Below, one piece after another: positions 8,552 through 17,360 of a stretch of DNA of 64,000 nt. Position 1 is the first letter of the stretch. Every line of letters starts with the position of its first letter. The notes beneath the pieces are model-generated. The model made no database searches and had not been told where the DNA came from. It saw nothing but the letters and a program-made list of their open reading frames with translations. The translations under genes were made by a program, and so were the position numbers. The stretch comes from Jiella pelagia. GTDB lineage: Bacteria; Pseudomonadota; Alphaproteobacteria; Rhizobiales; Rhizobiaceae. The DNA lies in assembly GCF_026898155.1 (NCBI RefSeq), contig NZ_CP114030.1, forward strand, positions 62,001 to 126,000, written 5' to 3'.

Positions 8552-8857
8552 ATGATGCTTGATCGGCATGTTGTACCCGTCGCAAAGAACGGGCGCATGA
8601 ACCTTCCCTCAGCCCTTCGTGCCAAACTCGACCTGGAAAGCGGCGGCAAGGTCGTCTTTGTCGAAAAGGACGACGGAGAGGTGGAGGTGACAACCCTGCG
8701 TCGCTCCCTAAAGCGCGCACAGGATCTGGTGAGGCAATACATACCTGCGGACGTCAATCTCGTGGACGAGGTGATCGCCGATCGTCGCGCGGAAGCCCAA
8801 CATGAATTGGAAGATGAGGCATCTTACAGTGATCGGAACGGCTCGATTCAAGAATGA
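8552..8857 (+). CDS. vapB: AbrB/MazE-type antitoxin (VapB)
   Basis: A 101-residue antitoxin with an N-terminal swapped-hairpin AbrB domain (VVPVAKNGRMNLPSALRAKL, GGKVVFVEKDDGEVEV) and a charged C-terminal toxin-binding tail. It is preceded by AAAGGA and two adjacent ATG codons. Its TGA overlaps the ATG of the PIN toxin gene. It represses its own promoter and blocks the toxin. Confidence 0.88.
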   Translation: MMLDRHVVPVAKNGRMNLPSALRAKLDLESGGKVVFVEKDDGEVEVTTLRRSLKRAQDLVRQYIPADVNLVDEVIADRRAEAQHELEDEASYSDRNGSIQE

Positions 8858-9249
8858 CCGGCTCTGTTCTGGACACCTCGGCAATCATGGCATTCCTGCG
8901 CAGCGAAATCGGAGGCGAAGAGGTCGGCCGAATGCTCGAGGGTCGGGCGATCGTATCAACCGTCAACGTGCAGGAGCTTCTGGCGAAACTGATCTCCAAA
9001 GGGATGAGTGTTGGCGATGCGCGTCTGACGGTTCGATCCTTGAACCTTGAAGGGCATGATCTCTCTTGGATGCTGGCGGAAAGCGCCGCTGAGATGATCG
9101 AGCATACCCAGGCTCACGGGTTGAGTTTGGGCGATCGAAGCTGCCTCGCTCTCGCCCGGGCTTTGAACATGCCAGCGGTCACGGCCGATCGCGCCTGGGC
9201 GAACGTAGCGGATGATTTGGGTGTAGACGTCGTCTTGATACGGCGATGA
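8854..9249 (+). CDS. vapC: PIN-domain ribonuclease toxin (VapC)
   Basis: A 131-residue PIN toxin. The acidic residues expected in the active site are visible: SVLDTSAIMAF (Asp near residue 7), VNVQELLAKL (Glu), LSLGDRSCLALA (Asp) and VTADRAW (Asp). VapC proteins cleave tRNA or rRNA. It overlaps vapB by four bases and completes a second toxin-antitoxin pair within 3 kb of hicAB, in keeping with maintenance functions of a mobile element. Confidence 0.92.
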   Translation: MTGSVLDTSAIMAFLRSEIGGEEVGRMLEGRAIVSTVNVQELLAKLISKGMSVGDARLTVRSLNLEGHDLSWMLAESAAEMIEHTQAHGLSLGDRSCLALARALNMPAVTADRAWANVADDLGVDVVLIRR

Positions 9250-9337
9250 AGACGTGAGTCGAGAGCTTTCGACTCTTGCCCGAAGTTTCGCGAGGCCTAT
9301 CCAGCTTTCGCTGGATCACATTCTGCACTATTCATCG

Positions 9338-9394
9338 GGAGTGATGGGGATGGGGTTCCCCCGATAACCGCCATGTTGGCTGATGACTCCTACC
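9338..9394 (+). promoter_or_regulatory. Fluoride riboswitch aptamer (crcB motif)
   Basis: The stretch matches the fluoride riboswitch layout: outer stem GGAGT (9338-9342) with ACTCC (9386-9390), a GATGGGGATGGGGTTCCCC segment whose GGGGA/TCCCC pair forms the second stem, the conserved AACCGCC followed by a short loop and GGC, then TGATGACTCCTAC. The next gene is crcB, the classic target. Fluoride binding should favour crcB expression. The identification rests on consensus and gene context together. Confidence 0.88.
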
Positions 9395-9455
9395 GAACGC
9401 CGTTTCCGGCGCGGTAGGGGCTGTCCAGGTCCCGGTCGCCCGGCCAGGGACCATC
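9389..9455 (+). promoter_or_regulatory. Expression platform of the fluoride riboswitch
   Basis: Two hairpins follow the aptamer. The first pairs CCTACCG (9389-9395) with CGGTAGG (9412-9418) and CGCCG with CGGCG inside. Its 5' arm is the last part of the aptamer, so the two folds compete. The second pairs GGTCCC (9428-9433) with GGGACC (9447-9452), hiding the AGGGA Shine-Dalgarno just before the crcB ATG at 9456. There is no U-run, so control is more likely translational than by termination. Confidence 0.6.
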
Positions 9456-9842
9456 ATGCAAAGCAGCCTTACCTATCTCATCGTCTTGATCGGAGCCGGA
9501 CTCGGCGGGGCGCTGCGCCACGGCGTCAACGTCGCCTCCTTGCGCGTCTTCGGCTCCGGCTTTCCCTTCGGGACGCTCACCGTCAATGTGGTGGGCTCGC
9601 TCGCTATGGGCCTACTGGGGGGATATTTCGCGTTGAGGTCGGAACCCGGCCAGATCTGGCGGCTGTTCCTGACCACCGGCGTCCTCGGCGGGTTCACGAC
9701 CTTCTCCACCTTCTCACTCGACTCGGTGCTGCTCTATGAGCGCGGGGAGATCGGCATCGCCGTTCTCTACGTCACGCTATCAGTCGGGGCGGCCCTCGTC
9801 GGGCTGTTCGCCGGCCTCTTCATCATTCGTCACTTCGCTTGA
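9456..9842 (+). CDS. crcB: Fluoride exporter CrcB/FluC
   Basis: A 128-residue four-helix membrane protein that forms dual-topology dimeric fluoride channels. Hallmarks are GGALRHGVN after helix 1, GTLTVNVVGS in helix 2 (the GTLxxN motif) and TTGVLGGFTTFSTFS in helix 3 with the phenylalanines lining the pore. It sits directly after the fluoride riboswitch and leads an operon with a PAP2 phosphatase, an EamA-like protein and a cation transporter. Confidence 0.95.
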   Translation: MQSSLTYLIVLIGAGLGGALRHGVNVASLRVFGSGFPFGTLTVNVVGSLAMGLLGGYFALRSEPGQIWRLFLTTGVLGGFTTFSTFSLDSVLLYERGEIGIAVLYVTLSVGAALVGLFAGLFIIRHFA

Positions 9843-9856
9843 GATAGGAGGCTTCC

Positions 9857-10612
9857 ATGCCCTCTCGCCTGTCTATACCTCGATTGCTTGACCTCGCACG
9901 AAGGGAAATCGGACCTCTTGCGGCGCTGTTGGTGGCGGCTGCGCTCGTTCTCTCGTTCGGTTATCTCGCGACGGAGGTGCTGGAGGGGGACACCGCCGCC
10001 TTTGACCGGGCTGTCGTTCTCGCCCTGCGCACCAGCGGCAATCTGGCCGATCCCATCGGCCCCGCCTGGCTCGAAGAAATGGGAAGGGACGTGACTGCGC
10101 TCGGCAGCTATGCGTTCCTCGGCTTCGTGTTCTTTTCGGTGCTGGGCTATCTGCTCCTGATCCGCAAGCGCTCCGCCGCCCTCCTCATGACGGCCGCGGT
10201 ACTTGGCGGCGCTGTCCTCAGCACGATCCTCAAACTCGGCATCGATCGCGCCCGTCCCGACCTCGTTCCCCATGCCGCCCGCGTCTTCACCGCCAGCTTT
10301 CCGAGCGGCCACGCGACGCTTTCCGCCGTCACCTTCCTGACGCTTGGAGCGCTCCTGACCCGCATGCATGCCGAGCGCCGGATCAAGGTTTACTTTATGG
10401 CGCTGGCCGTGATCCTCACCGTCGCCGTCGGCCTCAGCCGGCTTTACCTCGGCGTCCACTATCCGACCGACGTGATCGCCGGATGGGCGGTGGGAGCCGC
10501 CTGGGCGATCCTGTGCTGGGTGGCGGCCGTCTGGCTCCAACAGCGGGGCGAGGTGGAAAGGCCCACCGCATCCCACCCCGATCTACGCGAAGCACCTGAG
10601 GAAGCCTCATGA
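9857..10612 (+). CDS. PAP2-family membrane phosphatase
   Basis: A 251-residue membrane protein of the lipid phosphatase/undecaprenyl-pyrophosphatase type. It carries the three PAP2 motifs: KLGIDRARPD, SFPSGHATLS and SRLYLGVHYPTDV. Six hydrophobic segments are apparent. It begins 14 bases after crcB and its stop overlaps the next start by four bases, so it is part of the fluoride-controlled operon. The substrate is unknown. Fluoride inhibits many phosphoryl-transfer enzymes, which may be why the gene is in this operon (inference). Confidence 0.88.
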   Translation: MPSRLSIPRLLDLARREIGPLAALLVAAALVLSFGYLATEVLEGDTAAFDRAVVLALRTSGNLADPIGPAWLEEMGRDVTALGSYAFLGFVFFSVLGYLLLIRKRSAALLMTAAVLGGAVLSTILKLGIDRARPDLVPHAARVFTASFPSGHATLSAVTFLTLGALLTRMHAERRIKVYFMALAVILTVAVGLSRLYLGVHYPTDVIAGWAVGAAWAILCWVAAVWLQQRGEVERPTASHPDLREAPEEAS

Positions 10613-11046
10613 AGACGGTTCTCGCATCCTGGCAGTTCTGGGCCCTGCTCTCGGCGGCGTTCGCGGCCTTCACCGCGATTTTCGCCAAGGTCGGGGTCGA
10701 GAACGTCAACTCCGACTTCGCCACCTTCATCCGGACCATCGTCATCCTGGCGGTTCTCAGCGCCGTTCTGGCGGCGACAAGGCAGTTCCAGTCCTTCGGC
10801 ACGATCTCCAGCCGGAGCTATCTCTTTCTCGTGCTCTCAGGGATGGCGACGGGCGGCTCCTGGATCTGCTACTTCCGGGCGCTGAAGCTCGGCGACGCCG
10901 CGCGGGTCGCACCGATCGACAAATTGAGCGTCGTGCTGGTTGCAGTGTTCGGCGTGATCTTTCTCGGGGAGCATCTGTCCTTGCCGAATTGGCTCGGCGT
11001 CGCCCTGATCGCGGGGGGCGCGATCCTCGTCGCCTACAAAGGATAG
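10609..11046 (+). CDS. EamA-like small membrane transporter
   Basis: A 145-residue protein with about five hydrophobic segments, half the size of a full ten-helix DMT permease. The EamA repeat is recognisable (AAFAAFTAIFAKVGVENVNS near the start, and APIDKLSVVLVAVFGVIFLGEHLS with the typical LGE motif). It probably dimerises to transport a small molecule. Overlaps the PAP2 gene by four bases and ends three bases before the next start. Confidence 0.8.
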   Translation: MKTVLASWQFWALLSAAFAAFTAIFAKVGVENVNSDFATFIRTIVILAVLSAVLAATRQFQSFGTISSRSYLFLVLSGMATGGSWICYFRALKLGDAARVAPIDKLSVVLVAVFGVIFLGEHLSLPNWLGVALIAGGAILVAYKG

Positions 11047-11049
11047 GAC

Positions 11050-11647
11050 ATGGAAGCCCCGCCGCCGGATTCAGAGCTGCACAGGATCGTTCGCCGCGTG
11101 GCGGTCCTCAACCTCTCCTATTTCGGCATCGTTCGCGGTCGCCCTTGCCATCGGCTCGGTGTCGCTCTTCGCCGACAGCGTGGATTTCCTCGAGGACGCT
11201 TCCGTCAACTTCCTGATCCTCATCGCACTCGGATGGTGCGTGGTGCGGCGCGCTCGTGTTGGCATGGCGCTGGCGGGCATCCTGCTCGTGCCCGGCCTCG
11301 CGACCCTCTGGATGGCATGGGAGAAGTTCAACATGCCCGCGCCGCCCGAACCGGTACCGCTAACCCTGACGGGGGCCGGGGCCTGCGCGGTTAATCTCGC
11401 CTGCGCCTACATGCTCGCCCGCTATCGCACCCATGGCGGCAGCCTCACTCGCGCGGCCTTTCTCTCCGCTCGAAACGACGTTCTTGCCAACATCGCGATC
11501 ATCGCGGCGGGACTGGTGACGGCCTTCCTGTGGGCGTCCGCCTGGCCCGACCTGATCGTCGGCCTGGGAATCGCCGCGATGAACGCGGACGCTGCTCGAG
11601 AAGTCTGGGAAGCGGCCCGCGAGGAGCATCGATCGGCCGAGGCTTAG
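11050..11647 (+). pseudogene. CDF-like cation transporter, frameshifted as written
   Basis: The first frame gives a cytosolic start and helix (RRVAVLNLSYFGI). The coding then resumes in another frame as FAVALAIGSVSLFADSVDFLEDASVNFLI, the signature helix region of cation-diffusion-facilitator proteins. Two bases seem to be missing near 11127 (GGCATCG-TTCGCG, where family members have Glu-Phe). With two bases restored the gene is 199 residues and its C-terminus (SARNDVLANIAIIAAGLV, SAWPDLIVGLGIAAMN) looks intact. It is the last gene of the riboswitch operon. Ion specificity is unknown. Confidence 0.75.
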
Positions 11648-11690
11648 AACAATTGGCTGTCGCTAAACTCCTGAAAATTTCGAGTAGCGC

Positions 11691-12242
11691 TTAAGTTGGC
11701 TTGATCTGCCGATAGATGCAATATTGCGACCCGTACACGCGCTCCAGGGTGCGCTACTCGTCGCGGATCGTGCCGGGCAGCGAGGCCGCGAAAACGGCCC
11801 AAAGGCCGAGCGCGGCGGCGGAGCGGCCCGCGATCGCGGCGCCGAGCAATACCAGACCCCAGCCGACGAGCTGGGGATTGCGGCTCACCCGATAGGCTCC
11901 GCCGGTTGCGAGGCTCGCCCATGCGCGTGCCGGACGTCTCGGGAGGGGCCAGGGTCATTTGCGCGGCGGCATAGAGGGAAGCGCCAGCGCTGGCGAGAAT
12001 GAGGCCGGTAGCACCGGCTGCCCTCGCGCCGATCGGAAGCGGCCGCGGTTTCCGCCAAGCCGCCACCGCGAGCAGGGCGGCGTGAAGGCCATAGGCCAGG
12101 TAGGCCGACGCGGAGGTGGACGGCCGAAGGCGCCCCAACTCCCCATAGTCGTGGCGCGCCCGGCGGCGCGTCGTCGCCGCCAAAGCGAGGACAACGGCCG
12201 CACCGGATATGAGCGCGACGGCACGGGCCGGTCAGCTCTCAT
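11691..12242 (-). pseudogene. Isoprenylcysteine-methyltransferase-like membrane protein, multiply broken
   Basis: Fragments of an ICMT/PEMT-type membrane methyltransferase are spread over frames. The N-terminal helices (LISGAAVVLALAATT, SAYLAYGLHAALLAVAAWR) lead into MGE-LATGGAYRVSRNPQLVGWG, whose YRVSRNPQ is the family signature. The break lies at GAGGCTC (11910-11916, plus-strand sense) and heals if read as GAGCTC. Two further lesions remain: about one missing base near 12220 and a TAG at 11754-11756 inside the C-terminal IRDE-RTLERVYG segment. It follows a CDF-like gene. Confidence 0.7.
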
Positions 12243-12873
12243 CGGCTTGCTCCCGCGCTTCGCCGAGAGCGTCCCAGCCCTGCCAGACGATCACCGGGAG
12301 CATGAGCAGCGCCCCGGCTGAGTCCGCCCACCACCAGCCGAAGGCGGCGTTAAGCCCGACGCCGAGGAGCAGCGAGAATGACATCCAGGAGCACACCCAG
12401 GTCTCGGCGGCATCGGCCTGGAGCGCCTTACTGTTCATTTCGCGCCCGGTACGCTGCTTCGTCCAGGCGAGAGCCGGCATGACGAGGAGGGAGAGCACCG
12501 ACAGCACGAGGCCGACCATTGACGTGTCGGGTGCCTCGCGAGCCAGCAGCGCCGGGATGCTCTCGAAGAGGATGTAGGCGGCCAGCGCGAAGAACGTGCC
12601 CGCCACCACATAGAGCGCGCGGCGTTCGGCCTTGCCGCGCTCGCCGATTTCCGCCTCGGGACCGGCGCTGTAGAGCCGCCAGAGCAAGCCGATCGCGGAG
12701 GTGACCTCGATGACGCTGTCCACGCCGAAGGCGATCAGGGCCGTGCTGCCGGAAATAATCCCGGCCCCGATCGCCACCACAGCCTCGACGACGTTCCAGG
12801 CAACGGTGAGCCACTCGAGGCGCAGCGCACGCCGGTGTAGCGCCTTGCCGTCCATCGTGTTCACGGCCGCCAT
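12232..12873 (-). CDS. CDF-like cation efflux membrane protein
   Basis: A 213-residue protein with about five to six hydrophobic segments and CDF-type motifs: GSTALIAFGVDSVIEV (Asp in helix 2) and KALQADAAETWVCSW with WWADSAGALLMLPVIVW near the end. It lacks the cytoplasmic C-terminal domain of full CDF proteins. The start overlaps the ATPase gene end by one base, so it belongs to the Zn/Cd-type operon driven from 15.1 kb. It probably exports a divalent metal. Ion not determined. Confidence 0.75.
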   Translation of the reverse strand: MAAVNTMDGKALHRRALRLEWLTVAWNVVEAVVAIGAGIISGSTALIAFGVDSVIEVTSAIGLLWRLYSAGPEAEIGERGKAERRALYVVAGTFFALAAYILFESIPALLAREAPDTSMVGLVLSVLSLLVMPALAWTKQRTGREMNSKALQADAAETWVCSWMSFSLLLGVGLNAAFGWWWADSAGALLMLPVIVWQGWDALGEAREQADES

Positions 12874-15045
12874 CAGCGCGCTTCCGCCGGCTCAGCCGGA
12901 CGATCGGCATGGAAGCGCAGGAGGCGCAGCGCGTTGATCGTGACGAGCACGGTGGCGCCGGTATCGGCCAGGATCGCCATCCAGAGCGTCGTCGTGCCGG
13001 TCAGGGTCGTTACCAGGAAGATGGCCTTGAGGCCGAGCGCCAGGGCGATGTTCTGCCAGATGTTGCCGAGCGTCGCGCGCGACAGCTCCACCAGCTCGGC
13101 CACGCCCGTGACGCGGTTCTTGAGCAAGGCGGCATCCGCCGTTTCCAGCGCGACATCCGTGCCCCCGCCCATGGCTATACCGACCGAAGCAGCGGCCAGC
13201 GCCGGCGCATCGTTGATGCCGTCGCCCACCATGGCGATGCCGCCCTGCGCCTTAAGCGTCCCGATCTCGGCGAGCTTGGCATCCGGCAGCAGTTCGGCTT
13301 TTGCCTCCAGGCCAAGGCTATCAGCGATCGCGGCGGCGGTGCGCCGATTGTCGCCGGTCAGCATGACGGTGCGGACGCCGAGCGCATTGAGGCGGGCCAC
13401 GCCTGCGGCCGCGTCCTCGCGGGCCTCATCGCGCAGGGCGACGACGCCAAGGATCTCGCTTGCCGCTCATCACAACCACCGCCGTCTTGCCCTCGGCCTC
13501 CAGAGAAAGAAGCCGGCCACGGATCGCCTCGGGCACGTCGCCTTGCTCGGCCGCATAGCGCGGCGAACCGACCGAGACGAAGCCTTCGCGCAGGCGCGCC
13601 GTCACGGCCTTGCCGGGGATCGCCATCGCCCCGCCGAACACCTTCGGCAGTTCGAGGCCGCGCGCCTCGGCCGCCTCTACGATGGCAGCGCCGAGCGGAT
13701 GGCTGGACCCGCGCTCGACGGCCGCGGCCTTCGCCAGGATTTCGGCCTCGTCACCCTCGATCGCGATGACGTCGGTCACCTTCGGGCACCCGATCGTCAG
13801 AGTGCCGGTCTTGTCGAAGGCGACGGTGCGAACCTTGCCCAGCGTTTCGAGAGCGGCGCCACCCTTGATGAGAAGACCGCGCCGGGCCCCGGCGGCAAGG
13901 CCGGAGGCGATCGCCGCCGGCGTCGAGATCACAAGAGCGCAGGGGCAGGCGATTAGCAGCGTCGCGAGGCCGCGATAAATCCACGTCGACCACTCCGCTC
14001 CGAATAGGAGCGGCGGCACGACCATGATCAGCGCCGCGACCGCCATTGCTGCGGGTGTGTAGTAGGCGCTGAACCGGTCGATGAAGCGGGCCGTCGGCGC
14101 CTTTGAGCCTTGCGCCTCCTCGACGAGGTGAATGATGCGGGCGATCGTGTTGTCGGCGGCCGTGCGCGTGATGCGCACGCGCAGCACGCCATTGGCGTTG
14201 ATGCTGCCGGCATAGACGCTGCTGCCTACCTCTTTCAGGACCGGCACGGACTCACCCGTGACCGGCGCCTCGTCCATCTCGGACATGCCATCGATCACCT
14301 CGCCGTCCGAGGGCACGCGATCACCGGGCCGCACCACGACGATATCGCCGATGCCGAGCCGTTCGACCGGAACCTCCGAGACGGCGCCGCCCTGCTCAAG
14401 GCGCGCGACGCGCGGCACGAGGTTCATCAGAGCCTCGATCCCGGCGCGTGCCCGGCCAGCGGCGACGTTCTCAAGCAGCTCGCCCATGGCGAAGAGGAAG
14501 ACAACGACCGCCGCCTCCGCGCCCTCGCCGATCGCGATGGCGCCGATCGCGGCGACGGACATCAGGGTTTCGATGCTGAAGGGCGTGCCGTTGCGTGCTC
14601 CGGCGATAGCACGCCGGGCGATCGGGACCAGGCCGAGCAGCGCCGCGGCCACATAGGCCCATTCGGCCAAAGCGGGCGCGACCGCCGCGACGATGAAAGC
14701 CAGGATGAGGACAGCGCCGGTGCCGAGGACAAGCTGCCCTTTGCGCGTCTGCCACAAAGCTCCATCGGCGACTGTCGATGGAGCTTCAAAAGCGGGACGG
14801 TCGGCCGACGTCTGAGCGTCGAGTGAATGCGGAGCGTAGCCGAGGGAACGGATGCGCTCCTCGATTGCTTTGCGCGAGGTGCGGTCCTCATTGAAGACGA
14901 GGGAAAGCCGTTCCAGCCCGACATTGACATTGATGTCGCTGACGCCGGGCAGGCGCTTCAGTCCGTTTTCGACCTTCAGAGCGCAGGCTCCGCAATCCAT
15001 GCCTTCGACACGGAGCTTGAGTTGGGTGGCGGCCTCGGCTGCCAT
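12873..15045 (-). CDS. zntA: Zn/Cd/Pb-type P1B ATPase, frameshifted as written
   Basis: A cytoplasmic-membrane exporter of soft divalent metals. Domain order: HMA domain with GMDCGAC (residues 15-21), membrane helices, the actuator TGES loop, the transport motif CPCALVIS, DKTGTLT phosphorylation site, a Ser-Ser-His-Pro nucleotide loop, and GDGINDAPAL near the end. The frame breaks at about 13455-13465 between VVVMSGK and EILGVVALRDEAR. One extra base (AAGCGAG for AAGGAG) would explain it and give 723 residues. This lesion does not fit the GAGCTC pattern. The gene is divergent from a merR-type regulator. Symbol by family resemblance only. Confidence 0.85.
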
Positions 15046-15084
15046 GGTGTCACCTCGACTTCTTCGATGTCAGATCATATGTGC

Positions 15085-15105
15085 ACCCTGTAGCAACTAC
15101 AGGGT
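15085..15105. promoter_or_regulatory. MerR-family operator between the P-type ATPase and its regulator
   Basis: A perfect dyad ACCCTGTAG-N3-CTACAGGGT lies between the divergent genes. On the minus strand TTGACC precedes it and an AT-rich CATATGAT follows after about 19-20 bases, the long spacer characteristic of MerR-controlled promoters. The core CTGTAG-N3-CTACAG recurs in front of merT and merB further along the window. Confidence 0.85.
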
Positions 15106-15112
15106 CAAGGGC

Positions 15113-15559
15113 ATGGCGTGCGAAAACCTCTCGATCGGGGATCTTGCAAAGGCGACGTCCACGAAGGTGGAGACGATCCGCTATTACGAGCGGATCTCCC
15201 TCCTGCCGGCCCCGGAGCGCACGGCTGGCAACTACCGTAGCTACTCGGCCGCCCATTTGGGCCGCCTCAGTTTCATCCGCCGGGCGCGCGATCTCGGCTT
15301 CTCCATCGAGCAGGTGCGTGACCTTCTCGGCTTGTCGGACCAGCGCGACCGTCCCTGCGAGGCGGTCGATGCGATCGCGCGCGAGCACCTGGCCGAGGTG
15401 AAGCGCAAGATCCGGGATCTTCAGGCTCTACGCCGGGAGCTGGACAGCATTCTCAGCCAATGCAGCCGCGGTACGGTCGCCGAGTGCCAGATCATCGAGG
15501 CGCTGTCGCCGACCGCAACACCGAGGGGGGGGGGCATCCGCACTCCAGAGACTGAGTAA
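15113..15559 (+). CDS. MerR-family metal regulator (ZntR/CadR-like)
   Basis: A 148-residue regulator starting at ATG 15113. The N-terminal winged helix (SIGDLAKATSTKVETIRYYE) binds the adjacent dyad. A dimerisation helix follows, and three cysteines (RPCEAV near residue 80 and CSRGTVAEC in the metal loop) match divalent-metal sensors of the ZntR/PbrR/CadR type. It should activate the divergent P-type ATPase operon. A run of ten G residues near 15525-15534 lies in the last codons, so the C-terminal tail reading is uncertain. Confidence 0.88.
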   Translation: MACENLSIGDLAKATSTKVETIRYYERISLLPAPERTAGNYRSYSAAHLGRLSFIRRARDLGFSIEQVRDLLGLSDQRDRPCEAVDAIAREHLAEVKRKIRDLQALRRELDSILSQCSRGTVAECQIIEALSPTATPRGGGIRTPETE

Positions 15560-15584
15560 AACGAGTGTGGCTCGCTCTCGCCCA

Positions 15585-16901
15585 TCAGCTTAGCGCCGCA
15601 GCAGGTCTCCCTGTCAGATCCGGCCTTACGTTGCTGATGATGAAGCGGCTACACGGCAGAGCGGGGAGCCTCGAATAGTCGATCCGCAGGTCCTGCTCCG
15701 GCACGTCATATTGGATATCCTTGGAAAGGACCTGTGAGGCGAGTTTCATCAGCTCGATCGTGATCCACTCGCCCGGGCATCGGTGATGAACGTGGTATTC
15801 GCCGCCACCTTGGGGAATGAAGCTGAAGGGACTTCGGTCCCAATCACGAAACCGCTCCGGCTGAAAGGTCTCAGGCGATTCCCATGACCGGGCATCATGG
15901 TCCGTTCCATATAGGTCCAGGAGAACACGGCGTCCTTTCGGGAACCGATATCCGTTCCATTCGAACTCGCGGCGCACCCGTGCCGCGACAGCGGGGAAGA
16001 AAGGATAAAATCGCCGGACCTCCTGCACGAAGGATTCGGTGTAACTGGCATCATCACCGGCTTGGAGCTTGCGCCGGCATTCGGGATGGCGATGCAGAGC
16101 GTGGGCGGCGAAGGTGATATAGACGCCGACGGCCACGATCGGTCTGACCACATTGAGGAGTTCCACGGCAGCGACGTGGGGCGTCAGCAGCTCGCCCTCA
16201 AGATCCCGGTGCCATGCGACGACATGGGCGGCGGACTGCTCTGGGGGATGAATTCGTGCGTCGCGAATGTCGCCGATGATGCTCTCGATCCAGCGGTTGC
16301 TCCGCTTGCGGGCCAGGCGAGCCCACCAGTGTTTCGGTCCAACCGATCCGGCACAGTCGAACAGCGCGGTGATCTCCCGCGTTCGCTGCTCGACCTCCGG
16401 CTCCGCGAGCGGCACTCCGGCCCAGGCGCAGGCCGCGCGTGTCAGAAGGACGTGCAGCTCGTCATAAAGAACCACCTCGCCCTTCAACGACCAGGCGCGA
16501 GCGGAGGCATCCCACTCCTCGGCTGTTCTCGCTACCAGCGATGCGATCCGCTCAGGGCGCATCAGCGACATGAACATCTGCTTGCGGTGTCTGTGGGCCT
16601 CGTCGTCGAGGCCCTGCACGCCGCCTTTGCCGAGCAATGTCTTCTGAATGCGCCCGACCATGGCGCCACGCCGGATGAATCGGCTTTCATCGTAGAAGAG
16701 CCGCGCCGCTTCCGGGCCAGTCATACAGGTCGCCATTTGCAGCATCAGCCGCGTTTTGAACAGGTCTGACCCAAACTCTCGGCACCGCTTCGAGATGAAT
16801 TGATAGGGATCATTGATGAGGGCCAGAGTGGCATCCGGCATTCTGGTGCGCGGGACTTCAGGCATCCGTTGCGGCTTTCGTTTCTTCACGTGCCAAGACA
16901 C
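15585..16901 (-). CDS. CYP152-type P450 fatty-acid peroxygenase
   Basis: A 438-residue heme-thiolate enzyme. The heme ligand is in HHRCPGEW, preceded by a His-rich loop. Helix I has VVRPIVAVGVY: the Arg-Pro pair replaces the usual acid-alcohol pair and is the hallmark of CYP152 peroxygenases, which use hydrogen peroxide to hydroxylate or decarboxylate fatty acids without a redox partner. FYPFFP in the substrate region also fits. In-frame starts exist at 16901, 16865 and 16841. The first overlaps lspA by 44 bases, so one of the later ones is plausible. It is the last gene of an exchanger-ccdA-lspA operon. Confidence 0.9.
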   Translation of the reverse strand: MSWHVKKRKPQRMPEVPRTRMPDATLALINDPYQFISKRCREFGSDLFKTRLMLQMATCMTGPEAARLFYDESRFIRRGAMVGRIQKTLLGKGGVQGLDDEAHRHRKQMFMSLMRPERIASLVARTAEEWDASARAWSLKGEVVLYDELHVLLTRAACAWAGVPLAEPEVEQRTREITALFDCAGSVGPKHWWARLARKRSNRWIESIIGDIRDARIHPPEQSAAHVVAWHRDLEGELLTPHVAAVELLNVVRPIVAVGVYITFAAHALHRHPECRRKLQAGDDASYTESFVQEVRRFYPFFPAVAARVRREFEWNGYRFPKGRRVLLDLYGTDHDARSWESPETFQPERFRDWDRSPFSFIPQGGGEYHVHHRCPGEWITIELMKLASQVLSKDIQYDVPEQDLRIDYSRLPALPCSRFIISNVRPDLTGRPAAALS

Positions 16902-17331
16902 TCTCGATGAGCAGTAACCCGACGCCGCTGACGATCGCCACGTCGGCGAAATTGAATGCGGGCCAGTGATAGGCGCCCACGTAGAAGTCCAAAAAGTCCG
17001 TCACCGCGCCATGCCTCAGCCGGTCGAGCAGGTTACCAAGCGCACCGCCCACGACGAGGCCGAGGGCGATTGCCGTCAGGCGGCTGTCGGTGCGCGTCAT
17101 CCAAACCAGGAGCCCCGCCACCATCGCCAGTGTGAACGCCATCAGGAGCCAAGCCGGTGCTTCGCCGAACAAGCCGAAGCTCACGCCGGTGTTAAAGCCG
17201 AGCACGAGATTGAAGAAGCCGGTGACGGGAATGACCTGCGGCGGATCCATGACGTGGTTCAGGATCCACCACTTCGTCGCCTGATCGAGGAGGAAGCTGA
17301 GAAGGGTGAGAGGAAGGCCGAGCTTGAGCAT
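16858..17331 (-). CDS. lspA: Lipoprotein signal peptidase (signal peptidase II)
   Basis: A 157-residue aspartic membrane protease that cleaves prolipoproteins. Four hydrophobic helices and the two catalytic aspartates are visible in GNLLDRLRHGAVTDFLDF and FNFADVAIVSG. An accessory copy beside metal-resistance genes is common on plasmids. Here it lies just downstream of ccdA. A diacylglyceryl transferase (lgt) copy is found at 22.1 kb, so both lipoprotein-processing steps are duplicated on this element. Confidence 0.92.
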   Translation of the reverse strand: MLKLGLPLTLLSFLLDQATKWWILNHVMDPPQVIPVTGFFNLVLGFNTGVSFGLFGEAPAWLLMAFTLAMVAGLLVWMTRTDSRLTAIALGLVVGGALGNLLDRLRHGAVTDFLDFYVGAYHWPAFNFADVAIVSGVGLLLIESVLAREETKAATDA

Positions 17332-17360
17332 GCCGCGGAAGTGCTCCTTAGATAATCAGC

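Noticed and set aside
14427..14433. GAGCCTC in the zntA-like gene as another frameshift site
   Set aside because: The frame is continuous there (GIEALMNLVPR). Reading GAGCTC would create a stop, so it is genuine. Similar genuine sites occur in hicB (about 6533), the P450, an L,D-transpeptidase, the ISL3 gene and the YiiP-like gene.
15525..15534. Ten-G run as evidence for a frameshift in the merR-type gene at 15.1 kb
   Set aside because: The protein ends soon after and no conserved C-terminus exists to test. Kept only as a caution.
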